Assembly: GCF_934295145.1 (NCBI RefSeq)
Contig: NZ_CAKRAS010000002.1
Location: forward strand, 1 to 64,000
Reading direction: 5' to 3'
Source: an uncultured Eubacterium sp.
Lineage (GTDB): Bacteria > Bacillota > Clostridia > Lachnospirales > Lachnospiraceae
DNA: 64,000 nt
In this document: piece after piece, positions 44,442 to 52,273 of the stretch
Numbering within the stretch: position 1 is the first letter of the stretch
How the letters are laid out: each line of letters begins with the position of its first letter
Notes under the pieces: model-generated
What the model was told of the DNA's origin: nothing
Database searches by the model: none
The model's input: the letters and a program-made list of their open reading frames with translations, nothing else
Program-made: the position numbers and the translations under genes

Positions 44442-45986
44442 TTATTTCTTAATTAACAAACTGTGACCGGTCATTTCCTCCGGCTGTTTTAATCCCATCA
44501 GTTCGATCAGTGTCGGAGCGATATCTGCCAGGCATCCACCCTCTGCCAGTCCATAAGACGGATCAGCATTTACCAGAATAAACGGTACCGGATTGGTTGT
44601 ATGAGCAGTATGCGGAGCACCAGTTGTATAATCGATCATCTGCTCTGCATTTCCGTGATCAGCGCAGATAAACAGGATTCCGTCTACGTCTTTGACTGCC
44701 TGTACAGCATCACCTACCAGGCTGTCCACACGTTCTACGGCTGCAACTGCTGCCGGGATCACACCAGTATGACCTACCATATCCGGGTTTGCAAAATTGA
44801 TGATGATCACATCATATTTGTCGGATTTGATCGCTTCTACCAGATCCATGCCCACTTCCGGAGCACTCATTTCTGGTTTCAGATCATATGTTGCAACATC
44901 TTTCGGAGATGCAACCAGCAAACGTGCCTCATCTACATTCGGTTCTTCCACACCACCGTTGAAGAAGAAAGTTACATGCGCATATTTCTCTGTCTCAGCC
45001 AGGCGAAGCTGTTTTTTGCCCTGTGCCGCAAGGAACTCACCAAAGGTATTTTTGATGGATTCTTTCTCAAATGCAATGATCTTGTTCGGGATTGTCTCAT
45101 CATAATCTTTGAAGCATACATAGGTCAGCGGAATGAACGGGCGCTCAAATCCGGTAAATGCATCGTCACAGAAAGCTCTGGTGATCTCACGGGCACGATC
45201 CGGACGGAAGTTAAAGAAAATAACGGAATCATTTTCTTTTACAACAGAAACCGGTTTGCCTGCCTCATCAGTGATAACCGTCGGAAGAACGAACTCGTCT
45301 GTGACGCCGTCTGCGTAAGAAGCTTCCATAGCTTTTACTGCGTCAGTTGCCTGTACGCCGGTTCCGGATACTAAAGAATCATATGCTTTCTGGATACGAT
45401 CCCAGTTGTTATCACGGTCCATTGCATAGTAACGACCGGATAAAGATGCGATCTTACCTACGCCGATCTCCTGCATTTTTGCTTCCAGCTGCTCGATATA
45501 ATCTTTTCCGGAAGCTGGCGGTGTATCACGGCCATCCAGAAATGCGTGTACATAGACGTTTGTCAGACCATGTTTTTTGGCCATTTCAAGGAGACCATAC
45601 AGATGTGTGATATGACTGTGTACACCACCATCGGATAACAGTCCCCACAGATGCAGGTCAGAATTGTTTTTCTTGCAGTTTTCAATTGCTGTCAGCAGTC
45701 CTTTGTTTTCAAAGAAATCACCATCTTCGATTGCTTTTGTGATTCTGGTCAGATCCTGATAAATGATACGGCCTGCGCCAATGTTCATATGTCCAACTTC
45801 AGAGTTTCCCATCTGACCGTCCGGCAGACCAACTGCCAGACCTGATGCGGCACCCTTTACAAAGGGATAGTCTTTCATCAGGCTGTCCATTACCGGAGTT
45901 TTTGCCATTGCAATAGCGTTTCCTTCCGGATTATCATTTAAGCCATATCCATCTAAAACCATTAATACGACTGGTCTTTTACTCAT
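44442..45986 (-). CDS. gpmI: 2,3-bisphosphoglycerate-independent phosphoglycerate mutase
   Basis: Converts 3- to 2-phosphoglycerate. The 514-residue protein belongs to the alkaline-phosphatase superfamily, with D12 in VLDGYG, the phospho-acceptor S62 in MGNSEVGH, and C-terminal metal ligands in CADHGNAEQM and HTAH. The frame opens 20 codons earlier, but GGAGG lies before the ATG at 45986, and MSKRPVVLMVLDG is the usual N-terminus. It follows tpiA after about 160 nt with a terminator-like hairpin. Confidence 0.97.
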   Translation of the reverse strand: MSKRPVVLMVLDGYGLNDNPEGNAIAMAKTPVMDSLMKDYPFVKGAASGLAVGLPDGQMGNSEVGHMNIGAGRIIYQDLTRITKAIEDGDFFENKGLLTAIENCKKNNSDLHLWGLLSDGGVHSHITHLYGLLEMAKKHGLTNVYVHAFLDGRDTPPASGKDYIEQLEAKMQEIGVGKIASLSGRYYAMDRDNNWDRIQKAYDSLVSGTGVQATDAVKAMEASYADGVTDEFVLPTVITDEAGKPVSVVKENDSVIFFNFRPDRAREITRAFCDDAFTGFERPFIPLTYVCFKDYDETIPNKIIAFEKESIKNTFGEFLAAQGKKQLRLAETEKYAHVTFFFNGGVEEPNVDEARLLVASPKDVATYDLKPEMSAPEVGMDLVEAIKSDKYDVIIINFANPDMVGHTGVIPAAVAAVERVDSLVGDAVQAVKDVDGILFICADHGNAEQMIDYTTGAPHTAHTTNPVPFILVNADPSYGLAEGGCLADIAPTLIELMGLKQPEEMTGHSLLIKK

Positions 45987-46088
45987 GTTTTCCTCCAAAA
46001 TATCTGTATCATTGTGCACTCCTGCCAAAAAAATGATTTTCTGCAACTTTTTACTATGGCAAAAGTATCAATTTAATTTGAGATAAAT

Positions 46089-46120
46089 TCAGAGCCAAAC
46101 GGACTCGCGGATGGCTCTGA
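46089..46120 (-). terminator. Terminator-like hairpin behind tpiA
   Basis: TCAGAGCCA pairs with TGGCTCTGA over a 14-nt loop; the minus strand continues ATTTATC, a weak U-run. It may stop part of the tpiA transcripts before gpmI. Confidence 0.7.
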
Positions 46121-46144
46121 ATTGTTAAAGCATTGTTAATCTTT

Positions 46145-46897
46145 TTATTTATTGTAGTTTACGATTTTGCCGAAATCAGCTTTCAGAGAAGCGCCACCTA
46201 CCAGACCACCATCGATGTCCGGTTTTGCAAATAACTCTGCTGCGTTTCCTGCGTTTACAGATCCGCCGTACTGAATACGGATTGCTTCTGCAGTCGCCTC
46301 ATCATAAACTTCTGCGATGCATGCACGGATAGCGCCGCATACTTCCTCTGCCTGATCAGAAGTAGCTGTCTCACCCGTTCCGATTGCCCAGATTGGCTCA
46401 TATGCGATAACTGCTGTTTTTGCCTGATCTGCAGTTACGTTCTGGAATGCGATTTTGATCTGCATACGGATCCAGTCAAGGTAGATTCCCTGTTTTCTCT
46501 GTGTCAGAGTCTCGCCACAGCAGATGATCGGTGTAATGCCATGTTCGAAAGCTTTTAAAACTTTCTTATTTACAGTCTCATCAGTCTCTGCAAAATACTC
46601 TCTTCTCTCAGAATGTCCGAGAACAACGTATTTTACACCTGCATCTACTAACATATTTGGGGAAATCTCACCTGTGTAAGCTCCGCTCTCCTCAAAATAC
46701 ATATTTTCAGCGCCGATACAGATATTGCTGCCTTTTGCAGCTTCCATAGCCGGGATGATATCGATTGCCGGTACACAAAATACGACATCTACATCTTCGT
46801 TCGCTACTAACGGTTTTAACTCGTTCACCAGAGCAACTGCCTCGCTCGGCGTTTTATTCATTTTCCAGTTACCTGCGATAATTTTCTTTCTAGCCAT
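46145..46897 (-). CDS. tpiA: Triosephosphate isomerase
   Basis: Interconverts dihydroxyacetone phosphate and glyceraldehyde 3-phosphate. The 250-residue TIM barrel has N10 and K12 in IAGNWKMNK, catalytic H95 in LGHSERRE and the glutamate in AYEPIWAIGTG. Two ATGs are possible: at 46906 the AAGGAG is too close (2 nt), and at 46897 it is 11 nt away; MARKKIIAGNWKMN is the family-typical start. Gene order gap-pgk-tpiA-gpmI is the usual glycolytic run, here with hairpins in each gap. Confidence 0.97.
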   Translation of the reverse strand: MARKKIIAGNWKMNKTPSEAVALVNELKPLVANEDVDVVFCVPAIDIIPAMEAAKGSNICIGAENMYFEESGAYTGEISPNMLVDAGVKYVVLGHSERREYFAETDETVNKKVLKAFEHGITPIICCGETLTQRKQGIYLDWIRMQIKIAFQNVTADQAKTAVIAYEPIWAIGTGETATSDQAEEVCGAIRACIAEVYDEATAEAIRIQYGGSVNAGNAAELFAKPDIDGGLVGGASLKADFGKIVNYNK

Positions 46898-46991
46898 TTT
46901 GCCCATTTCTCCTTATATTTCAATACATAAATTTCCGATTCGTAATATGAATTTTTCAGAAATTCAATTAGTACAAAAACATTCAAAAATT

Positions 46992-47083
46992 CCAGATATG
47001 GAATCAGTGCAAGGCAGATGAGACGCAGGCGTACATAACGGTACGTCAAGTCTCATCTAACGAAGCAATTATTTCATATATGG
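46992..47083. repeat. Long imperfect palindrome between pgk and tpiA
   Basis: AGATGAGAC (47016-47024) and GTCTCATCT (47050-47058) form the core, with CGTAC/GTACG inside and CCAGATATGGAAT/ATTTCATATATGG as an outer imperfect arm. It occupies most of the 190-nt gap and ends just after the pgk stop codon. It has no strong U-run, so it is a stable intercistronic hairpin rather than a plain terminator. Confidence 0.75.
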
Positions 47084-47088
47084 GATTT

Positions 47089-48300
47089 TTACTTGTCGTT
47101 TGCTGCTGCTACGCCAGGCAATTCCTTTCCTTCAAGGAATTCCAGAGAAGCTCCACCACCTGTGGAAATATGTGTCATCTTGTCACCAAATCCAAGCTGG
47201 TTTACAGCTGCTGCGGAATCACCACCACCGATGATTGTTGTAGCATCTGTCTCTGCAAGAGATTTTGCAACTGCAATCGTACCTTTTGCAAGGATTGGAT
47301 TCTCGAATACACCCATCGGTCCGTTCCATACAACTGTTTTTGCGGATTTTACTGCATCTGCATATAACTCAGCTGTTTTTGTTCCGATATCAAGGCCTTC
47401 TTTGTCAGCCGGGATTGCATCAGACATAACCACTTCTACTTCGATCTCTGCATCGATCGGATCCGGGAAACCTGCTGCGATGGTTGTGTCAACCGGAAGA
47501 AGTAATTTCTTACCAAGTTTCTCAGCTTTGTCCATCATCTCTTTGCAGTAATCGATCTTGGAATCATCTACTAAAGAATTACCTACTTCATATCCTTTTG
47601 CTTTCAGGAATGTGAATGCCATACCACCACCGATGATCAGTGTATCGCATTTTTCAAGCAGGTTTGAGATTACATTTAATTTATCTGCTACTTTTGCACC
47701 ACCAAGGATTGCTACGAACGGTCTCTCTGGATTGTTGACTGCATTTCCGAGGAAATCGATCTCTTTCTGCATTAAGTAACCAACAACAGCTGTATCAACC
47801 AGACCTGCAACACCTACATTAGAGCAGTGTGCTCTGTGAGCGGTACCAAATGCATCATTTACAAATACATCGCAGATGGAAGCGAGATCTTTGGAGAAAG
47901 CCTCTCCGTTCTTTGTCTCTTCCGGTCTGAAACGTGTATTCTCAAGAAGGATCACATCGCCGTCTTTCATAGCTTCTACAGCAGCTCTTGCGTTCGGTCC
48001 TACAACTTCCGGATCAGCTGCAAATTTTACTTCCTGTCCTAACAGCTCGGATAAACGTGCTGCAACCGGTGCAAGCGTTTTTGTCTTTTTATCTTCTTCT
48101 GTTTTAACTTTGCCAAGGTGGGAGCAAAGAATTACTTTGCCACCGTCAGCGATCAGTTTTTTGATTGTCGGAAGAGCTGCAACGAGACGGTTCTCGTCTG
48201 TGATCTTGCCATCTTTTAATGGTACGTTGAAGTCGCATCTGCAAAGGACTCTGAGTCCTTTTACATTAATATCATCTACTGTTTTTTTATTTAATCCCAT
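47089..48300 (-). CDS. pgk: Phosphoglycerate kinase
   Basis: Makes ATP and 3-phosphoglycerate from 1,3-bisphosphoglycerate. The 403-residue two-lobed protein has the substrate motif RCDFNVPLKDG near residues 20-30, the N-lobe basic patch HLGKVK, the hinge VWNGPMGVFE and nucleotide site GGGDSAAAV. Length is close to the bacterial norm. It lies downstream of gap behind a strong terminator and a 20-bp hairpin. Confidence 0.98.
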   Translation of the reverse strand: MGLNKKTVDDINVKGLRVLCRCDFNVPLKDGKITDENRLVAALPTIKKLIADGGKVILCSHLGKVKTEEDKKTKTLAPVAARLSELLGQEVKFAADPEVVGPNARAAVEAMKDGDVILLENTRFRPEETKNGEAFSKDLASICDVFVNDAFGTAHRAHCSNVGVAGLVDTAVVGYLMQKEIDFLGNAVNNPERPFVAILGGAKVADKLNVISNLLEKCDTLIIGGGMAFTFLKAKGYEVGNSLVDDSKIDYCKEMMDKAEKLGKKLLLPVDTTIAAGFPDPIDAEIEVEVVMSDAIPADKEGLDIGTKTAELYADAVKSAKTVVWNGPMGVFENPILAKGTIAVAKSLAETDATTIIGGGDSAAAVNQLGFGDKMTHISTGGGASLEFLEGKELPGVAAANDK

Positions 48301-48352
48301 GATATTGTCTCCTTAATCCTGTTTTCTATATTTATTTCGAGTACGCATTTTC

Positions 48353-48395
48353 ATCCTGTTTTTGAATTTATCTCCGATAAATTCAAAAACAGGAT
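48353..48395. promoter_or_regulatory. Perfect 20-bp hairpin in the gap-pgk intercistronic region
   Basis: Positions 48353-48372 and 48376-48395 are exact complements with a 3-nt loop (arm starts ATCCTGTTTTTGAATTTATC). The arm at 48390-48395 is shared with the terminator stem next to it, so both structures cannot form fully at once. No Shine-Dalgarno is buried in it; pgk starts about 50 nt further on. Confidence 0.88.
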
Positions 48396-48418
48396 CCGGT
48401 CCAAAAGACCGGACCCTG
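48390..48418 (-). terminator. Rho-independent terminator behind gap
   Basis: A 12-bp stem (CAGGGTCCGGTC with GACCGGATCCTG, one wobble pair) and a TTTTG loop, followed on the minus strand by TTTTTG. It lies 34 nt after the gap stop codon and should end a large share of gap transcripts before pgk. Confidence 0.9.
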
Positions 48419-48452
48419 CAGTGAGTCTTTGTTATACTTTATAGAGTGTCGA

Positions 48453-49466
48453 TTATGCTAACTCTGCGAAGTATTTGATTGTACGAACCATCTGGCTTGT
48501 GTAGCTGTTCTCATTGTCATACCAGGAAACAACCTGAACCTGAGTTGTTCCGTTATCTAACGGAAGAACCATTGTCTGAGTTGCATCAAAGAGAGAACCA
48601 TATGTCATTCCTACGATATCGGAAGAAACGATCTCATCTACGTTGTAACCGAAGGACTCGTTGGAAGCTGCTTTCATAGCTGCGTTGATCTCATCAACTG
48701 TTACGTTACCTTCAACAACTGCATTTAAGATTGTTGTAGAACCTGTAGGGGTCGGTACACGCTGAGCAGCTCCGATTAATTTACCGGATAACTCTGGAAT
48801 TACCAGACCGATTGCTTTTGCAGCACCTGTGCTGTTTGGAACAATATTAACTGCTGCAGCACGGCTTCTTCTTAAATCGCCTTTTCTCTGCGGTCCGTCA
48901 AGTGTCATCTGATCGCCTGTGTAAGCGTGGATTGTACACATGATACCGGATTTGATCTTAACAAGGTCGTTTAATGCCTTTGTCATCGGAGCAAGGCAGT
49001 TTGTTGTACAAGAAGCTGCGGAAATAATTGTATCTTCTTTTGTTAATACGTCATGGTTTACGTTGTAAACTACTGTAGGAAGGTCGTTTCCAGCCGGAGC
49101 GGAAATAACAACTTTCTTAGCACCTGCATTGATATGAGCCTGTGCTTTTTCTTTGGATGTGTAGAATCCGGAACACTCTAAAACTACGTCTACGTCTAAA
49201 GCACCCCATGGGCAATTATTTGCATCTGGCTCTTTGTAGATTTTGATCTCTTTTCCATCAACTGTGATAGAATCCTCACCTGCAGAAACTGTATCAGCTT
49301 TTGCATATTTACCCTGAGAAGAGTCATATTTTAATAAATGAGCAAGCATTTTCGGGCTTGTCAGATCGTTGATTGCAACGATTTCATATCCCTCTGCACC
49401 AAACATCTGTCTGAAAGCAAGACGTCCAATACGTCCAAATCCATTAATTGCTACTTTTACTGCCAT
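48453..49466 (-). CDS. gap: Glyceraldehyde-3-phosphate dehydrogenase
   Basis: Oxidises glyceraldehyde 3-phosphate to 1,3-bisphosphoglycerate with NAD+. The 337-residue protein has the Rossmann motif INGFGRIGR at 7-15, catalytic C153 in ASCTTNCLAP and the C-terminal WYDNENSYTSQMV. The frame is open 32 codons upstream, but AGGAGG lies 9 nt before the ATG at 49466. It is the first gene of the glycolytic run and has its own promoter. No CggR-type regulator gene is next to it. Confidence 0.98.
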   Translation of the reverse strand: MAVKVAINGFGRIGRLAFRQMFGAEGYEIVAINDLTSPKMLAHLLKYDSSQGKYAKADTVSAGEDSITVDGKEIKIYKEPDANNCPWGALDVDVVLECSGFYTSKEKAQAHINAGAKKVVISAPAGNDLPTVVYNVNHDVLTKEDTIISAASCTTNCLAPMTKALNDLVKIKSGIMCTIHAYTGDQMTLDGPQRKGDLRRSRAAAVNIVPNSTGAAKAIGLVIPELSGKLIGAAQRVPTPTGSTTILNAVVEGNVTVDEINAAMKAASNESFGYNVDEIVSSDIVGMTYGSLFDATQTMVLPLDNGTTQVQVVSWYDNENSYTSQMVRTIKYFAELA

Positions 49467-49571
49467 TTTTTCATTCCTCCTAGAATTAAAATGTATCCGG
49501 ATCATCCGGTGGTTTATTTTTGGATGTCTCATCTGTTGTCTGTTCATTGATGTCTCATCCAATCTGCTTAT

Positions 49572-49600
49572 ATTTTAACGAATATGACTGATTTTTTCAA
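49572..49600 (-). promoter_or_regulatory. SigA-type promoter of gap
   Basis: Minus strand TTGAAA (49595-49600), 17-nt spacer and TAAAAT (49572-49577); leader about 100 nt. The wider 480-nt gap 49467-49946 also holds the divergent promoter at 49819 and a T-rich stretch (49600-49800) in which I see nothing else. Confidence 0.75.
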
Positions 49601-49818
49601 TACTTTTCAAGCGCTAATTTTAACTTTGTTAATTTTTTCACCATCTTGTTTCTTTTTTTCTCTTTTTTTAGCAATTTGTACAAGATTTCACAATGGTTAT
49701 TTTTCAATATTGATGCTTTATCCCAAGAAGCCAACCTGATTTTTATGCTATTTGCACAAAACTTTTTCCTTTTTTTAGAATTTTGATGATTTTTCCTATT
49801 CAAAATGCACGGATTGGA

Positions 49819-49848
49819 TTGACAAAAATGTAGTGCTGTGTTTATGAT
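49819..49848 (+). promoter_or_regulatory. SigA-type promoter of the PHP phosphatase gene
   Basis: TTGACA (49819-49824), 18-nt spacer and TATGAT (49843-49848), about 95 nt before the ATG. Confidence 0.75.
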
Positions 49849-49946
49849 AGTTTCATGAAACCGCGTAACTGCGCTGTTTATAGCAGTTTATATTTTGCAT
49901 AATATACAATATAAGTCTTATGATCACCTTGAAAGGAGCTGTTTTT

Positions 49947-50747
49947 ATGCTTTGGGATACACATATGCACACACATTTCTCAGGGGACAGTGATGCCGAT
50001 CCGGCTGCCATGGTACACTCTGCTATCGCAAAAAATCTGGCTGGAATCTGCATTACAGATCACCTTGATTATGATTACCCGGATGAACCGGATTTATTCA
50101 CGATTGATTTTGTACAATATAAAAAAGAAATCGGTCAGTTACAGACTGATTTTTCAGATTCGATCAAAATCAATCATGGCATCGAACTTGGATTGCAGCC
50201 GCATCTTGCAAAAAAACATCACGATCTGCTGCAGACAGAGGATTTTGATTTTGTAATCGGATCTTCCCATGTTGTACACGGTATTGATCCTTACTACCCT
50301 GCGTATTACGAAGGACGTACAGAAGAGACTGCTTATCGCGAGTATTTTGAATCGATTCTGGAAAATATTGCGGCTTTTAATGAATTTGACGTATACGGAC
50401 ATATTGATTATGTGGTCCGCTATGGTCCAAATAAGAATGCTGATTATTCTTATGAAAAATTTAAAGATGTCATTGATGAAATTCTGCGACAGCTGATTGA
50501 TCGAGGAAAAGGGATTGAAATGAATATGGCAGGCTTTAAATATGGACTTAGACACCCGAATCCTACGGAAGAGATTTTGCACCGTTACCGGGAACTTGGC
50601 GGGGAGATCATCACTGTCGGCGCCGATGGACATGCACCGGATCAAATTGCATGGGATTTTGAAAAAGTTCCGGGACTTTTAAAGGCTGCCGGATTTGATT
50701 ATTTTACGGTCTTCACGAAACGAAAACCGGAATTTATTCCGGTTTGA
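49947..50747 (+). CDS. PHP-domain histidinol-phosphatase-like protein (HisJ/HisK family)
   Basis: Metal-dependent phosphoesterase of 266 residues. The PHP metal site is visible: H6 and H8 in DTHMHTH, D38-H39 in ITDHLDY, E in NHGIELGLQ, H in IGSSHVVHG, and the final ADGHAPDQ. The family contains the monofunctional histidinol phosphatase of Gram-positive bacteria, so it may carry out the penultimate-phosphate step of histidine synthesis, but PHP proteins have several substrates. AAAGGAG lies 8 nt before the ATG at 49947. It is monocistronic and ends 37 nt before repeat copy 3. Confidence 0.82.
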   Translation: MLWDTHMHTHFSGDSDADPAAMVHSAIAKNLAGICITDHLDYDYPDEPDLFTIDFVQYKKEIGQLQTDFSDSIKINHGIELGLQPHLAKKHHDLLQTEDFDFVIGSSHVVHGIDPYYPAYYEGRTEETAYREYFESILENIAAFNEFDVYGHIDYVVRYGPNKNADYSYEKFKDVIDEILRQLIDRGKGIEMNMAGFKYGLRHPNPTEEILHRYRELGGEIITVGADGHAPDQIAWDFEKVPGLLKAAGFDYFTVFTKRKPEFIPV

Positions 50748-50784
50748 TATGGTTGCTAAAATTTAATATCTTAAGGAAAAACGG

Positions 50785-50957
50785 AGAAATCGGTAAATCC
50801 TTCTGCGACGAGCGGTTCAGTAAGTGACTGAGTTTTGCGAGTTTGGCGCGAACGAGAGACGACCAGCTTTTATAGGAGTTGGAAGTGAGCGCGATAAAAC
50901 CGAAGCAAAACGAAGGTAACGAACGGTTAGCTCGCGCAGAAGGATTCGCCGATTTCG
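50785..50957 (+). repeat. 173-bp palindromic structured repeat, copy 3
   Basis: Outer arms GAAATCGG...and...CCGATTTC pair over about 22 nt with two non-Watson-Crick positions; second stem GTTTTGC/GCAAAAC; apical GACCAGCTTTTATAGGA identical to copies 1 and 4. It fills the convergent gap between the PHP gene (37 nt from its stop) and the cysteine desulfurase gene (35 nt from its stop). Confidence 0.9.
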
Positions 50958-50992
50958 TATTTTTTCACAACCTTAATTTTAATTCACACAAT

Positions 50993-52159
50993 TTAAATTT
51001 TGCGGCACCCCGAAGAATCCCGTAATTTTTTCACACATTGTTTCAGCACATCTACGGTATAGTCGAGTTCTTCGATCGTATTATGAACACCAAGCGTAAA
51101 CCGTATCGCTTCATATGCCTGACGTTCACTTTTTCCAATAGCAAGCTGCACATGGGACGCCTTCTGCGTCCCCGCGGAACAGGCCGATGCGGAAGATGCA
51201 CAGATTCCTTCCAGATCCAGCAGTGCAACCACTGCCGGTCCGTTAATTCCTGCAATGCTGATATTAATATTGTTTGGCAGTCGTTTCGTCAGCGAACCAT
51301 TGAGGCAGCTTTCCGGAATCTCAGTTAAAATCCGCTTGATCAGGTATTTCTGTAGTTTTCTCTCATAACGCATCTTTTTTTCTAAAATTTCTCCTGAGCA
51401 GTATGCTGCCCTTCCGATGCCGACAATCCCCGGCACGTTCTCGGTACCGGCCCGCATCTTTCGCTCCTGTCCACCGCCATGGATCATCGGCTGAAGTTTC
51501 AATCCTTTTCGGGCATATAAAAATCCCGTTCCTTTCGGACCGTTAAATTTATGCCCGCTGGCGGAAAGCAAATCAATTCCTTCTTCTTTTACCCGAATCG
51601 GAATCTGACCATAGGCCTGCACGGCATCGGTATGAACCAGCACCTTTCTTCGATGTGCAATTTCCGCAATCTTACCGATTGGTTGAATGCTCCCGATCTC
51701 ATTATTGGCATACATCACGGAAATCAGAACGGTATCCGGGCGGATTGCCCGTTCCACGTGTTCCGGTGAAACCAGTCCATCTTTGTCTACCGGCAGATAC
51801 GTCACACGGACACCGCTTTTTTCCAGATTTTTACATGTATTTAAAATTGCGTGGTGCTCAATAGCCGTCGTTATGAAATGCGGTGCCCTCTTTCCACTGC
51901 TGTCCACCGCAAACCTGAGTGCCCAGTTATCCGACTCCGTTCCACCAGAAGTAAAATAAATCGTTTCCGGCGCAACCTGCAGGGTATCTGCGATACATTT
52001 TCGCGACGAATCCATCGCACGTTTGCTCTCCTCCCCAAGTTCATAGCCGGATGAAGGATTTCCGTAATATCTGCTGTAATAAGGAATCATGGCATCCAGC
52101 ACTTCCGGAAAAGGCTGTGTGGTAGCTGCATTATCCAGATAGACCAATCGTTTCATCAT
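50993..52159 (-). CDS. Cysteine desulfurase, NifS/IscS family
   Basis: PLP enzyme of 388 residues that takes sulfur from cysteine as an enzyme-bound persulfide for Fe-S clusters or tRNA thiolation. The Schiff-base lysine is K204 in ASGHKFNG, and the persulfide cysteine is C327 in SSASACSAGTQKASHV, the long-loop class I form. GGGAG precedes the ATG closely. No iscU, sufBCD or thiI gene is adjacent in the window, so the acceptor is not evident; in Firmicutes a similar protein often serves ThiI. Confidence 0.93.
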   Translation of the reverse strand: MMKRLVYLDNAATTQPFPEVLDAMIPYYSRYYGNPSSGYELGEESKRAMDSSRKCIADTLQVAPETIYFTSGGTESDNWALRFAVDSSGKRAPHFITTAIEHHAILNTCKNLEKSGVRVTYLPVDKDGLVSPEHVERAIRPDTVLISVMYANNEIGSIQPIGKIAEIAHRRKVLVHTDAVQAYGQIPIRVKEEGIDLLSASGHKFNGPKGTGFLYARKGLKLQPMIHGGGQERKMRAGTENVPGIVGIGRAAYCSGEILEKKMRYERKLQKYLIKRILTEIPESCLNGSLTKRLPNNINISIAGINGPAVVALLDLEGICASSASACSAGTQKASHVQLAIGKSERQAYEAIRFTLGVHNTIEELDYTVDVLKQCVKKLRDSSGCRKI

Positions 52160-52223
52160 CTTCTCCCTTTCCTTCCGGTTCTGACCAATAACCCATTTGC
52201 ATATGATATAAAAAAATGCAGCA

Positions 52224-52259
52224 GATCACAAATACTGCAATACATCGTTTTTTGTGATC
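52224..52259. promoter_or_regulatory. Inverted repeat between divergent desulfurase and flippase genes
   Basis: GATCACAAA (52224-52232) and TTTGTGATC (52251-52259) are exact complements 18 nt apart in the 114-nt divergent intergenic region. The symmetry suits a regulator binding site, but a chance hairpin is possible. It ends 14 nt before the flippase ATG, where no good Shine-Dalgarno is seen. Confidence 0.4.
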
Positions 52260-52273
52260 CAGGCAATATTTCT

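Noticed and set aside
44601..45374. 257-codon open frame on the plus strand opposite gpmI
   Set aside because: Antisense to a complete phosphoglycerate mutase; sequence is Cys/His/Ile-rich nonsense without motifs.
25844..50957. CRISPR-like reading of the four repeated elements
   Set aside because: The copies are kilobases apart, long, internally palindromic and not separated by spacers; no cas gene is present.
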